From: Sycobia sp. Sy_11
Lineage: Eukaryota > Arthropoda > Insecta > Hymenoptera > Epichrysomallidae
Length of the DNA stretch: 64,000 nucleotides
NCBI GenBank assembly: GCA_018907035.1
Contig: JACCIC010000029.1
Coordinates: 2,576,001 to 2,640,000, forward strand
Direction of reading: 5' to 3'
The notes under the pieces were generated by a model, which was not told where the DNA came from, did not search any database, and saw nothing but the letters and a program-made list of their open reading frames with translations. Position 1 is the stretch's first letter. Each line of letters starts with the position of its first letter. The translations under genes and the position numbers were made by a program. Positions 11,003 through 22,219 of this stretch are shown here, one piece after another.

Positions 11003-11401
11003 TCAGACCGAATAATAACGCTGCTTAATCGGCTTAGCATCGCCGACATCGATCATCTGGTCGGTCGGATGCGTGCAGCCCAGAGATTGATCAGCCGGAG
11101 GTGCAAAAAGACAGTGTAAAGTTGTAGGGCGGTAGAAGTCTGCACTGAGCAGACAGTCATTGTCCAAGTCTGGAATTATAATGACGTCTAACTCCATTTC
11201 GGATTCTGCAACTGCAAACAGAAAGGCCAGCTGGCCTATTATCGGCTCAATTTTTCCCGTGGCGAGTCGATCACCAAAACCGGGAAAGGGTCGAACTAGA
11301 CGACCGAGGGCAGATGCCATCTGCAGGCCGATTGCTTCGAGAGCGGTGCGAGCAGCCTCTGTATCGAACAGCGCATGAATGCGAAACTCGCCTATGCTCA
11401 C
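11003..11401 (-). pseudogene. Gypsy aspartic protease, active-site Gly lost
   Basis: An open 132-codon frame on the minus strand starts IGEFRIHALFDTEAARTAL. Retroviral-type proteases have D-T/S-G at the position of D-T-E here, so Gly has become Glu and the enzyme should be dead. Downstream IIPDLDNDCLLSADFYRP matches the G-x-D-F-L flap-to-end region. The tail, THPTDQMIDVGDAKPIKQRYY, is the linker into RT with the usual KPIKQR(R)YY sequence. Confidence 0.75.
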
Positions 11402-11419
11402 CTGTACCCACTATCGTGA

Positions 11420-12005
11420 TTACCGATCGGGGTTGACATTTATGGTCGAGTCAGCGATGTTACCGTTGTGATGCTCCTCCTTTATTACCAGGAGGGGGCA
11501 ATTATCATTACCCTGTGTCCTCGCAGCTGCTTGCTGATCTTCAGAGGTTTCACGGAGTGTAGGGGTGAGTGGGACTTCAATTACTCGCCCTTTTTCGCGT
11601 TTCCCGAGTAATGGGGACAACTGCGCAAGGTGTGGCCTGGCCAACTACAACCCCCGCACCGTGAATCGTGGATCAGGACCTGCGGTTCGACCTTTATTCT
11701 TATCGCTGACGGGCTTGCGTAAGAACTTTCCTCTGAAGGGAGGGTTTTTCGCTGACTTAGGAGAACTTATTTATATACATAGACATATATACACGACGGC
11801 GAAAACAAAATTATCTATTTATGATCATAAAATCGATCAGGTTTTGCATTTGCTGATTGGAGGCTGTTCTGATACGTCGCTGGCCTGTGTTCGAATTAAC
11901 TTCCCGAGCTTGCTGTGTATCAGCTGATTTATGAGTTTGCTTGGCGTATGTCGCTTCCATGTTATTTAGGATACAGTCATCAAAGTCGTTTGGAAGGTTT
12001 GCCAT
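11420..12005 (-). pseudogene. Gypsy gag relic with CCHC zinc knuckle
   Basis: The minus strand at 11617-11658 reads C-G-G-C-S-W-P-G-H-T-L-R-S-C, a complete C-X2-C-X4-H-X4-C knuckle. The frame continues into a charged linker before the protease. Upstream, a 64-codon open frame from 12,005 (MANLPNDFDD...) may be the remaining N-terminal part, but most of a normal Gypsy gag (several hundred residues) is missing. Frameshifts separate the pieces. Gag would build the particle and bind RNA. Confidence 0.6.
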
Positions 12006-13431
12006 AAATTATCTATTTAATTGACGGGAACAAAAGAAAGAAGAAAAAAACAAATTTTGTTCTTTATTTATTAATTAAAAAAAGACGAGAAATTTGAAAT
12101 CAATTAATTATAATTGTTAAATAAATTAATTAAAATTAAAATAAAATAAAATAAATTAATTAACTAGATGCAAAACCAATTTCTCGGTAATATTCCAACA
12201 ATTGCAAAAACAGCAAAACCAACAAAAATTAAGAAATAAATAATCAACCACTTCAAAAAAAAATTTTGAGAAGAGAGAATGTATGAATTAGTTAATTAAT
12301 TGTTCCGACAAGACAGGACATCCAACAAAAAATTGCGTATGTTTTGTCATGATAGAAGTAAATAAATAAATGAAGAAAAAACAAAGAAAAGAAAACAAAA
12401 TGTGGAATTGTTATTTAATTTTTATTCAACTAAATTGTTATTTCATTTAAATTGATTACTATTGAATACAATTTAATTAATTGTTATTTTAAAAAATTTT
12501 ATTAATTATTGTTTGACAACATTTAATTAGTTATTATTTAATTTAATAATTAACATGTTATTTAATTATCTCTCAATTGTTACCTTCTATTGCATCTGTT
12601 ATTAATAATTTGTAAAATATACAGATTTTACTTATTATTCTCTTCATTGATTATTAAATTCTTTAATATTCGTTGTTTTCATTGAGAAAAAGAAAAAATA
12701 AATCAATAACGAACAAAACACATTTATTTTAGACGATTATTATCGATTATACATAATTATGGGCGATTAATGCAAAAAATATATACAAAAAAAATTTTTT
12801 TCTCACCATAAAAGTTAAAAAAATAGTTTATTTTTAGTCCCTTTGTAATTTTGAAAGAATTTTATTTTTCAAAGTTCCCAAAAATTTTCAAACATTCTCA
12901 AAAGTTTTCACTTTTGAATTTTGGATTTTCCAAAAAAAAGATTCCACACAAAAGTAAATTATTTTGAAACTACAACAAAATTTTAGTTTTTGTATTTTTC
13001 GAAATATACCAAAGTACAAAAATATACAAAAACGACAATCGAAAAGTGAAAATGCATAAAAGAAAAAGAAAATTTGATCTTATTATTATCTAGGCAAAAA
13101 AAATTGAGTCAGTCATGAATGCACCCGTGTATATAGCGAACAAGCGCGGTGGTCTGTGTGTGTGTGTGTGTGTGTACACAGGTCGCCGACTTTACAATTT
13201 TTATCTTTGTCGTGTCGCGACTATCTCGTTTGACTTGCCATCATATGCTTTCTATGTGTAAAATTTATTTTATTTATATAAAATAATATATTATCATTGT
13301 TCACATTTATTATAATAAATTATCATACATATATAAATTTGGTGATAAAATATATATTACCGATTCCAATTTATATTCATAAATTAGTATACGCATAAAT
13401 TTGCGATTACGTACTTATCGAGATGATCAAG
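12006..13431. other. AT-rich stretch without recognisable gene
   Basis: Very AT-rich sequence with oligo-A/T runs, no long open frame and no element I recognise. It sits where a 5' LTR of the Gypsy element would be expected, but no matching LTR was seen. A short (GT)n tract lies near its right end. Confidence 0.7.
13155..13176. repeat. (GT)n tract
   Basis: About eleven GT units followed by TACACAGG. Confidence 0.85.
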
Positions 13432-13481
13432 AATCTCTTCTTGAAATATACAGGTAGAAATCCCGGGTTTCGGCATCACTT
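13432..13481 (-). mobile_element. Primer site plus leader stub outside the left BEL LTR
   Basis: This 50-bp stretch matches 16,655-16,704, the leader and primer site just inside the right LTR (shared TAGAAATCCCGGGTTT and AATCTCTTCTTG). It lies outside the left LTR, where host flanking DNA is expected. It therefore looks like the start of a second, tandem copy that shared this LTR and has otherwise been lost. Confidence 0.7.
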
Positions 13482-13798
13482 TGTTATAGACTGGTCTTGT
13501 CGGATTAGTAGGTATGTTATTTTATACAATTTTAATATACAATGAATTAAATTTATTGTTTTGATGACTATAAGGTTGTACACAATTAATTTAAACAATT
13601 AACGTAAGCGCGCAAACGCTTGATAGAATTAATGTCTACTGAAAAAATCTCTCTGCTCGAAGGCTCGCGCTTTGCTTTATATACCGGCGCGTCGCTGTCA
13701 CTCGTTCGATCATTTTCGTCAACCCTAAAAGGCACAAACGGTAATACAGTAGGCGTTTTCCTCAATCGCACTTATAAGAGAAAGAAAGACAATGAAAG
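13482..13798 (-). mobile_element. BEL/Pao LTR (copy C, left LTR)
   Basis: Matches 16,705-17,043 almost base for base, except that the right copy has about 22 extra bp (TACGCGCTGCCCATGAGCGG region). Shared landmarks are TGTTATAGACTGG at one edge, AATCTCTCTGCTCGAAGGCTCGC in the middle and GACAATGAAAG at the other edge. In the minus orientation it is the 3' LTR. Unexpectedly the match continues to 13,432 and includes a copy of the primer-site sequence, which should lie only inside the 5' LTR. Confidence 0.85.
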
Positions 13799-13849
13799 TA
13801 TTAATAATATTAATTCCCTAATGATATTGTCTTCACCCGGAAAGACTTG

Positions 13850-14961
13850 TATTATCTATCCTTTTTTGCACGTATTTTGTGGCACTTGTAAATCTATTAT
13901 GATAACAACATCTCTCAGTTTAAATTGTTCTGTTTTTGTTGTACATTTCGCTCGTGATGCGAGTGTCGGAACGTATTCCCGCAACCAACGTCTCCAAAAA
14001 CCATCGGCAAAGGCCTGCGCGATTCTCCATTGCTTCCTGAGATTAACATTATTGAGATCGTATGAACCTAATTTTATATTACGGAGGGCCAATCAAAAAA
14101 TGATTCGGTGTTAAGGCCTCGGAGTCTTGCGGGTCTATAGAAACATGCGTTAAAGGTCGCGGATTGATGGAATGCTCTATTTCTGATAATAGCGTGTACA
14201 ACACTTCCTCACTCGGAGCTTGCTCATTTAGAGACGCGTGTAGGGCCGTCTTAACCGAGCATATTAATCTTTCCCACACCCCACCCATATGCGGAGCGTC
14301 GAGAGGATTAAACACCCAATGCATCCCATTTCGGAGCGAATATTCACGTAGCTTTTGTTTATCTAAATTTTTTATTTCATCCGTCAATTCGCGACACGCC
14401 CCCCGAAAATTGGTCCCATTATCACTATATAACATCTAAGGTGTACCTCGTCGCGCACTTAACCGCTGCAGTGCCATTATCGTTGAACTCGCAGTCAATG
14501 TGTGAGCAAGCTCCAAGTGCACAGCACGCGTTGTCATGTACGTGAATAGCACGCCCCATCTCTTCTCCCTTCGCCGACCAATTTTTATGAGCATTGGTCC
14601 AAAGTAGTCGAGACCACAGTGAGAAAACGGACGCAACTTATATGCAAGGCGCAATTTGGGTATAGGTGCCATCAACAGGTTTTGCGCGACGCAATTTGCA
14701 AATTAAACTGTTATACGCGATTGACTTTAGCGTATTTCTGAGGTTTATAATGTAATATTTTTGACGGATTTCGTTGAACACTGTCTGTGTATTTGCATGA
14801 TAGTAATGCTTGTGGTAATCCATTACTAATAATCGCACTGCCGGGTGCTTACCATCGAGTATAATCGGGTGTGCGGTAAAATCAAGACACTCTACCTTTG
14901 TTACTCTGCCGTTCGCTCGCATTACTGACTCTTCGTCCAAAAAGGGACATACGTTTGCCAC
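13850..14961 (-). pseudogene. BEL/Pao integrase with DUF5641-like C-terminus
   Basis: Minus strand. The zinc-binding part reads ...HPAVRLLVMDYHKHYYHAN... with H-H, and a damaged C-x-x-C (N-S-L-I-C-K-L-R-R). The core follows: LDYFGPMLIK (Asp), LYSDNGTNFRGACREL (Asp) and PHMGGVWERLICSVK (Glu), so all three catalytic acids are present. The distal part has NLRKQWRIAQAFADGFW and REYVPTL, typical of the DUF5641 domain after BEL integrases. Frame breaks occur at about 14,690-14,640, 14,436 and 14,080. The C-terminus stops early at 13,856 and the reading joins the LTR soon after. Confidence 0.85.
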
Positions 14962-15282
14962 TCTAGTTTTCTTTTTTACGGTCGTATTTTTTGCTAGAGA
15001 AAGAAGCTGTTTTTGAAAATAGTAATGTTGACTCTCGCGCAGCCAAAATAACTCGCTCGCCTCATTTTACATTTTTTCCGTACTAGTTGATTTGTGTTTA
15101 CGCCATTTTGAAAAATACGCACGCACCCGTCGCCCTACAGCTAAAAGTCCTTGCCAACCCAAAAGGCGTGCCGTTAAGGGCAGAGATTCTATTCACAATT
15201 GAGCAGCATATATTTGAGCTTTTCGTATTTCCATCGTGTCGATTTTATTTTTCTCTCCCTCGGTTAGTGCCTTTTGTGTAGG

Positions 15283-15504
15283 CTATTGACTTTCTTGTAA
15301 TTGCAAGTATATCGGCCCCAAAAGCCACATTTCATTTTCGTCGATTATTACGTTCTTTCCGTCAGTCGCTAAGTCTGCGGTACTACAGAGCATAGGGACC
15401 CATCTCCATTCGGCGCTTTCCGTTGACTCGTTTATCTCTTCTAATCGATGCGCGACAAATACCTGCCGTGTGCGTGGTTCCGTTTTTATCCACCGTACTA
15501 CCAT
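15283..15504 (-). pseudogene. BEL/Pao RNase H second half
   Basis: The minus frame reads VVRWIKTEPRTRQVFVAHRL and EWRWVPMLCSTADLATDG. This is the standard BEL/Pao RNase H and linker block, where the family norm is ...WRWVP...N-P-A-D-x-A-T-R. It overlaps the previous frame by a few bases and continues the pol order toward integrase. Confidence 0.75.
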
Positions 15505-16244
15505 CTGTGAATCGGACCAAAAATTCTTTTATCTATTCTGAACTCTAACTCTTTTTCCGCGAAATGAGGTAAATGCGCGCCTCGTAACGCCGACTGCAAT
15601 TCTAAGCGCAGCACGTAGAGCGGTTTCAAAGGCGCGACCTTCGACTTAGCCATCACGACAGCTACATGCGCGTTTCCCCCTGATAACTTGAACCTAATAT
15701 AGAGTATCACGGCGTACGCTTTCAGACTAGCATCACAAAATTCGTGAATTTGCGTGTTCTTAAAGGTGGAATCTTTCGGTGAAATGCAAGGTTCTACTCG
15801 ATACGAACTATCTGGACGCAACTTTTGAAACCACGAGAGCCAACCTACGTGTTCTTCGTCTATATTTTTTTTTTCATTATTATTTAACTTTCCAATTTCT
15901 GACGATAACAGGTAGGCTTGTTTAAAATTTAACCAATCTACGGAATTTCCGGAAAACAATGGCAAAGCCTTCACCAACGGTTTCCTGTTCGACGCGTGCG
16001 CATGGATTTCGTCCGTCAATTTTCCGCACATGGACAACAATCTATTACTTAATACATCTGCAAAGCGTGCAATCGAATCCGACGCTTCGCGCGTATCGCG
16101 TATACAATTTATATTATTAAGCGTATTATTATTAGTGCTTAGCGGTAGGATGGACGCTGCGTCGCACAGTTCACTCGCTGCTGTCCTGCTCGTCGCACAG
16201 TTGCTTTTCTGTTGGATCGAAGTCGTATGATTAGGCTGCAACAC
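15498..16244 (-). pseudogene. Gag-RNase H fusion frame from an internal deletion (BEL copy C)
   Basis: One uninterrupted 248-codon frame on the minus strand. Its first ~130 residues are gag: LVKALPLFSGNSVDWLNFKQ is the conserved gag block of BEL elements. Its last ~115 residues are the pol RNase H start: HEFCDASLKAYAV, VVMAKSKVAPLKPL and VLRLELQSALRGAHL. The rest of gag, the protease and the entire reverse transcriptase are missing between them, so a deletion of perhaps 2.5-3 kb (inferred from family layout) joined the two in frame. The element cannot copy itself but could have moved with help from a complete relative. Confidence 0.75.
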
Positions 16245-16656
16245 TGCTCGGTGACGTCAGTGCGCCGCAGTGTTCTCGATCGGCCGCGGCAGCTCTCTCT
16301 GCCTGCCCGTCCTCTGGATCCACGAATAGGCGCGACGCGTGCTCGGTGACGTCAGTGCGCCGCAGTGTTCTCGATCTTCTTGCCGTAGTCAAATGTTCCT
16401 CGGTATCCAAATTGTGTCGGCGTAGGTATGACAGTAGCAAATTGCATCTATCTTCGCCATACACTGCTGTCGCTGTATTTTTATCACCTGTTTTAGGCTT
16501 CGGAGCAGTTTTCTTCAATGTCCCTAGTCGCCGTTTCTTTGTGTTTACCGAACTAGCTATTGCCTCCGACGATGTCACAGGCATTTGTCTTTTCCTGCTT
16601 GAAGACATAATTAGTTTTTCTGATTCGTTGTATATATTTTTTACACAAGCCCTCAA
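16231..16656 (-). pseudogene. BEL/Pao gag N-terminus (copy C)
   Basis: A 141-codon minus frame begins just inside the right LTR. A likely true start is the Met before SSSRKRQMPVTSSE, about 16 codons in, because the upstream part is leader. It is basic and then Ala/Glu/Arg-rich. An exact 36-bp duplication (16246-16281 and 16341-16376, 95 bp apart) lies in it; 95 is not a multiple of three, and the gag frame breaks here before resuming in the fusion frame at 16,244. Confidence 0.6.
16246..16376. repeat. 36-bp direct repeat in BEL copy C gag
   Basis: The units at 16246-16281 and 16341-16376 are identical and begin GCTCGGTGACGTCAGTGCGC. Their spacing of 95 bp shifts the gag frame between copies. 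Confidence 0.9.
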
Positions 16657-16683
16657 TCTCTTCTTGTAATATACGGGTAGAAA

Positions 16684-16701
16684 TCCCGGGTTTTGGCACC
16701 A
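16684..16701 (-). other. Primer-binding site of BEL copy C
   Basis: On the minus strand TGGTGCCAAAACCCGGGA follows the LTR end (TATAACA) after AAG. It starts TGG and is complementary to a tRNA-like 3' end. I could not assign the tRNA with confidence. Confidence 0.6.
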
Positions 16702-16704
16702 CTT

Positions 16705-17043
16705 TGTTATAGACTGGGCTTGTTGGATTAGTAGTTATATTATTTTATACAATTTTAATATACAATGAATTAAATTTATTGTTTTTATGACTATAAGGTT
16801 GTACATAATTAATTTAAACAATTAACGTAAGCGCGCAAATGCTTGATAGAATGAATGTCTACTGAAAAAATCTCTCTGCTCGAAGGCTCGCGCCTTGCCT
16901 TATATACCGGTACGCGCTGCCCATGAGCGGCGCGTCGCTCTCGCTCCTTCGATCATTTTCGTCAACCCGAAAAGGCACAAACGGCAATACAGTAGGCGTT
17001 TTCCTCAATCGCACTTATAAGAGAGAGAGAAAGACAATGAAAG
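16705..17043 (-). mobile_element. BEL/Pao LTR (copy C, right LTR, 5' in element orientation)
   Basis: Partner of the LTR at 13,482-13,798. The primer site and gag start lie just to its left, so the element reads on the minus strand. A TATATACCGG segment near the middle may be the promoter core. The right edge is set where the two copies stop matching, after GACAATGAAAG. Confidence 0.85.
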
Positions 17044-17729
17044 GCCGAACATTTTCTCGAATTGAAATTTATTAAACTGATCGAAGAATTGCTCGCAGCA
17101 TACCTCGCAGAAAAAAGGCCTAGGTTGGACCTAACGGTTTTACATTACACGTAGGACCCTATTTCTCGAGACCAAGTCTCGCAGCGGATCAAACAGCCTC
17201 GAGAAACACGAAGTAGCCTCAAGGAACATGAAGTAGCCTCGAGCGGAGCTACAAAGCCATGATCGCCATGCGAATCACGCTAGAGCGAGTCGCCCACGAG
17301 CGCATCGTTCTAATGTTCTTGTTTATTTTTTTTATCATTTACACCGAAACTAATTAATTAATAGTTAGATCATTTGAATCATTGCCCTTTTCTCTCTTTC
17401 AATTTTACCCTCCATTTCATTTTGCTATATAAAACTTCTGTGGTCTTTCTTAAACCCATTTACTGTGAGTCCGAGTTTGGCTGTACCGCCTGCTCGAGAA
17501 ATTTCGCAGAGGCTAGCTCGCCTATGTTTAAAAATTTGCCAGGTAGTTCCTTTTCAGTAATTTTAAAGCTTATAATTTCTTCTCTTGGCCATTTACATGC
17601 TTTCCGGCATCTAATTTAATGATTTTAAAGAAATAAAATAATCGCACTTTCTTTTCTAATAATTAATAAGTAGTAGTTTCAATTTTATCTAGTAAAAAAA
17701 CATAACCTTGGAGCGTTTTATGCCCATTT
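17044..17729. other. No gene recognised; short 20-bp tandem motif
   Basis: The first 250 bp is moderately GC-rich and contains a 20-bp unit repeated about 2.5 times near 17,208-17,260 (AGCCTCGAGAAACACGAAGT and variants). The rest is AT-rich. An 81-codon plus frame at 17,374-17,619 has no recognised domain and no supporting signals. Confidence 0.5.
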
Positions 17730-17740
17730 TGTTTTTGCAT

Positions 17741-17906
17741 GATATATACATATACATATACATACATATATATACATATATGCATATATACACACATGCA
17801 CATACACATATATACATGCATCTACATATACACACTCACACACACACACACACACACACACATACATACATACATACACACATGCCTATATATATATATA
17901 TATATA
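17741..17906. repeat. (TA)n / (CA)n compound microsatellite
   Basis: ATACATATA and CACACA tracts run together. The overlapping Tyr/Ile/His-rich frames are artefacts of the repeat. Confidence 0.95.
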
Positions 17907-18820
17907 GTATTAGGCTATTCGTCTCTTCGGTTTTTCCTTTTAATAAATAATATTTCAATTCTTTGTTACGTTTACTATTCTCTCTGCAATAACGGCAACG
18001 TTTTCGGCGAAAAAATAGAATATTTTGACGCATTAATTAGAACGGAAAAAGAACGAAATAAACTTCATTTATATTTAGAGTTTTCCGTACAGAACATAAA
18101 TAAATAGATATTTTTACATATAAAACGAATGTGCGGTTACATATTATTTCGATAAAACCAAAATTACATTTTTTTCTACCTCTAAATAAATAATGGAAAA
18201 GAAATAATATATGAAGAAAATTTGGACCTCTTGATTTTTAACAGTTGTGTATATATATAGTGTATATCATAATATCGAATGTAAATCTACGTGTTAGATT
18301 TGTATTATTACTTGTATTCATTATATTTTATTATTTGACATTATTATTACCATTATACATCGCATTATAAATAAATTATTAATCAATTCCAGCTTAACTT
18401 AAATTAAATTAATAAATTAAATCAAATTAATATATAAAACATTATATAAATTAATGTCTATATAAGTGTTTAAATCGATATCAGTATTGCTTGAAAGGCC
18501 GCACAAATCTTATATTCTCGCATTCGGCTGTATATTAAGTTTGTGCCGCTTTTCAGCATCATTCGTGTAACTGACAGTGGCCTTGACAGCGAGTGTTTGC
18601 ATTACCAGTTCGAAGACGTAAATTTGTATATTTCAGTATAGCGATGATTAATTTTATATAATTAATTTTAGCTATAGTAATGTTTAGCTATACGCATAAC
18701 TTGTGAATTTCGCCGGGGCACTAGCTATTTAAAGAAAATAGATATATAATACATTATATGTACATCTGTTTTTTATAAACTTTTTATAAACATTGTACAC
18801 TTTAACTTGCGATCCCCGTC

Positions 18821-18821
<1 letters not shown>

Positions 18822-18867
<46 letters not shown>
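18822..18867. repeat. (TA)n microsatellite
   Basis: More than twenty uninterrupted TA units. Confidence 0.97.
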
Positions 18868-18869
<2 letters not shown>

Positions 18870-19209
18870 CTGATTAAATATTCTTCGCCTCTTATTACTT
18901 AAAAATGTAAAAATGTAAACGTTAGAACATTTTCGAGAGGTTCCGAGAATAATAGTTTCTTCCCTTCGCGACCCCGTCATGTTTCCGTAGTTTGGTTCAA
19001 CATTCGCCATTAGAAAACACTTCAGTGTGCCTCCCCATTTCGGTCTTGGAAGGAGAAGTGTGTGATAGCCGTAACGGCTATACAGTATAGCATAAATAGA
19101 AAATGCGCCGCAATATAAATCGTGAGTGGAACTCACGCTAGATTTCCGCGTAAAGGGACCAGTCAGTGAACCTCCCGTGCAAAATCAGGCGAAAAGAAAA
19201 AAATCCCGC

Positions 19210-19640
19210 TTACATTATCCCGGCTTCACCCACGCCATCTAGGTAGAGGAAGAAGGAAGTACGGAGGAAGCAGAGAAAGAGCGGCGTGACGTCGTTCTGT
19301 GCAGATATATCGTTTTGCACAGAGCTTAATCGAACTGTTCGCTGTATATCATATATCGTCGACTTGTGTTTTTGATCAGAACTACAGCATCGAAATAATA
19401 TTATACCGTGTAGTAAACTCTCTCTCTCTCTCTCTTTTGAGACTTGCTGGAGAGCGGTTGTATAAAGCCATTTGAGAGCACCTTTACATTTTTCTATAAA
19501 GTCCTTATAATATTGGCCTATATAATTATTATAAATATGTGAACAAGTGTCAGACATAATAAAGGTAATAAAGAAAATAAATAGTAGTGTATAATATTCA
19601 TAATAAAAAATTATAAAGGGAATAACAGAAAATCCCAACA
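19210..19640 (+). mobile_element. Possible LTR of the copia family, right edge only
   Basis: The sequence just before BEL copy B ends in AGAAAATCCCAACA. The same AGAAAATCCCAACAA stands at 4301-4315 immediately before the copia primer site. Upstream lie a TATA-like TTGTATAAAGCC near 19,459 and several AATAAA near 19,560-19,585, which suits an LTR. The left edge cannot be placed, and no second full LTR is available to align. Confidence 0.35.
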
Positions 19641-20700
19641 AATTACTTGTAATTCAAGTGCGTGCTGTGAATAATATAATTAACTTTTTGAAAAACACTA
19701 AAGCTAAGAAAGGATCTACTGCGCTTACTGTGTTATATCTTGAGGCACGCATGCAGCTCATACATAAATATTTCAACGATCTATTTGAAAGACAACATTC
19801 TAGAACGGAATTTGAAGCCGAAAATAATAATAACGGCTTTGAATTAGCAGAAGCAAGCTTTGCTGAGACTGTCGCAGAATTATCTGAGGATATTCAAAGA
19901 TTGCGCCCGCAAACTCTTTCCGCTTTGTCGGTTCAACATGTTAGCTCGAAACGCACCGTTACATATCGCGTAAAATTTCCACGTGTAAATTTATGTAAGT
20001 TTTCGAGCGACCCATGTGAATGGGAGTCTTTCAGAAAAGATTTACATCTTTAATCGTTAATACGCACGAGCCTTCAGACGTGGATAAACTCCAATATTTG
20101 TTGAGCTCGTTAAGCGCTAAGACGCTCGTTTGGAAAATTTTGAAGTCGTTGGAGAAAACTTTTAAGTTGTGTGGAACCTACTAGAAAAGCAACACGAAAA
20201 CAAGAGGCGGATTTTAGAAAATTATATCGAAAATTTGATATTTTTTTATTTGATAATTAAAGCCGACTCACTTGTGTAACGTTCAATATATCAAAGATTT
20301 ATTATATCCGATAAACTCAAAGTTGTTGTACGCGCTCTTGAACAGCTCGGATGTGATACAAAGGCTTACAACCATTAGCACGTCCATTGCATAGTTCGCA
20401 TTCTAGACTCACACACGAAAGAAACATGGAAAATTTCCCAATGTTCAAAGGAAGGATTTTATTTGTTTTCGAATCTAATCTCCTTCCTTGAATGTCGAGT
20501 GAATTCTCTTGAATCGGAAAAAGAAAAACGCGACTCTCGTATGGCGGAAGGTACCATTGAAAAATTTAATAAAAACAACATCCTAAAATCAGCACCCACG
20601 TCGGCTCACACAGCTGGCATTGTTAGCACTGAGCCCGTGCCGAGTAAAAGACAACAACTTTGCATTTTGTGTTGATCTGAACATTCATTAAACTCCTCCG
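19641..20700 (+). pseudogene. BEL/Pao gag (copy B), broken
   Basis: It starts within the gag N-terminus (ITCNSS-free; KLLVIQVRAVNNIINF block) and runs open to 20,052. The open part ends with YRVKFPRVNLCKFSSDPCEW, which matches the family block L-P-x-F-x-G-x-P-x-x-W. After a stop and frame change, later parts show FLECRVNSLESEKEKRDSR (20,463 onward) and a damaged zinc-knuckle-like C-I-L-C. Stops and frame changes prevent a full product. The normal start codon is missing because the 5' end is cut at 19,641, exactly where the copia-LTR-like sequence ends. Confidence 0.7.
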
Positions 20701-21340
20701 AGCAATTCACTGCAAAGTACCTTAACTTTACGAATTTTGCAAATAATCAAAGTTTTGTTTGAATTCTCTGCGTAAAGCATACAACGTTATCGATTGTATA
20801 TCTACGTTTCGATGTTTTACAAACAAAAACATCATACTAAACTTCAGTGATGGAAAATCTATAGCTCCCAGTACTATGGAAAGCAGTTCGGAACCTTTCC
20901 CTTTACAGCAAAACTTAACAAGTGTTAATTTAGCCACTGTGAAACGAATGGTCTTACGCGCAACAGCTAAAATTCTAGTATCGGATCCATTTGAAAAAAC
21001 TTTTGTCGCTTAGTAAAACGCATGAATTGAAAGCGTCGTTCAACAACGATTTCTGTTCTGATTCTGACAAACTTCCCAAGCAAAAAGCGAATCCACCATT
21101 TCAATCAGTTATCAAGCAGATACCTTCTTCCAATGCTCTTCTGAAGTACTCATATTTTCAGAATTAACAAGATTATTACCTCAGCATTATATCTCCTGAA
21201 AAGACTGGCCACACCTTCGTGGATTATTATTAATTGATCCGAGTTTTATCTTCCGTATCACGCTCTATTTCGCTGAGGCTCATCAAAAATTCGCGTTGTA
21301 TTTAACACTTGAGAGAGAAATGCTTCAGGCTTTTCCGTAA
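20701..21340 (+). pseudogene. BEL/Pao gag end and protease region (copy B), heavily decayed
   Basis: This is continuous with the gag relic and lies upstream of the RT scrap, where protease is expected. Short patches such as ATVKRMVLRATAKILV hint at the start of a BEL protease, but no D-T/S-G active site can be read with confidence. An 84-codon open frame (20,759-21,013) spans part of it. Confidence 0.4.
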
Positions 21341-21640
21341 ATGATATCCTTCTTCCAGGACCGACGCTACAATCGGATATCACTATTGTGATTACATTGT
21401 GGCGTCTACATCAAGTAGTAATGGTAACAGACATTGTGAAAAAGTGTCGTCAGGTTCTTGTGCACCCAAAAGATCTAAATCAACAACGGCTTGTTTAGCG
21501 CGATAACTTTACCACGCCCATTGAAGACTATCAAGCTCTCATCGTGACATATGGTACTACTTGTTCTCCGTTCTTAGCGCTTAGATCACTCAAGCAACTC
21601 ATTCACGACGAACAAACTACGCACCTAGGCGATATTACTA
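21341..21640 (+). pseudogene. BEL/Pao reverse transcriptase scrap (copy B)
   Basis: The translation includes VTYGTTCSPFLALRSLKQ near 21,545-21,600, the BEL RT motif usually seen as V-T-F-G-x-x-(S/A)-A-P-F-L-A-x-R. Only this piece of RT is left. Everything from here to the 3' LTR (rest of RT, RNase H, integrase) is deleted, and LTR sequence begins within about 70 bp. Confidence 0.7.
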
Positions 21641-21665
21641 CCGCTAGGCGATACTACTCACCTAT

Positions 21666-21916
21666 TCGACACTCTAGATCTCTGTTTCATACAGAACACA
21701 CGTCCGTCGACGAGTCAATGCAATCAGTATCACTGCATTGCGTACATAATTATATTTTGTTAATTTTGTTCATTTTAATAAATTTTCTTGTTTTTTATTT
21801 ACATACAAAAATAGTAGAAGAAATTTATTTCAAACTCCTTTCGTCATCGTAACGCTATTTCAGTTCAGTTGCTCCTTTTCGATGAATGTTATAATTCAGC
21901 ATTCGAAAAGTCAACA
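21666..21916 (+). mobile_element. BEL LTR (copy B, 3' LTR)
   Basis: Aligns with 3,480-3,730 through CAGAACACACGTCCGTCGAC, the AATAAA segment and the terminal AAAGTCAACA. It closes the internally deleted BEL copy B on the plus strand. Confidence 0.8.
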
Positions 21917-22219
21917 TCGAATAATTAAAATATTATATAATCCATCATAATAAATTCAGTTTTATAAAATTTCGGTCTCCAATAACCCTGGCCATTATTT
22001 TGTTCATTTTCAAATTAGAAAGAACAAGAAAGTTGGAAATTTTTATGACTTTAATTCAAGTGATTTATTTCTTCTACTATTTTTTATCACTAATTATATA
22101 TTTCTTTTCTTATAAAAATTATATCTTAATAACCGGATCTTAATAATAAATTCCTTACTATAATATTATGTTTTGAGATATTGTTTATACCTTTGAAATT
22201 AAGATTGTTAATGTAACTA

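Noticed and set aside
17708..18107. Tyr/Ile/His-rich reading frames
   Set aside because: Produced by the TA/CA microsatellite at 17,741-17,906.
4198..21916. BEL copies A and B as two halves of one element split by later insertions
   Set aside because: Both contain gag codons ~5-31, so they overlap by about 85 bp; a single split element would not duplicate that stretch.
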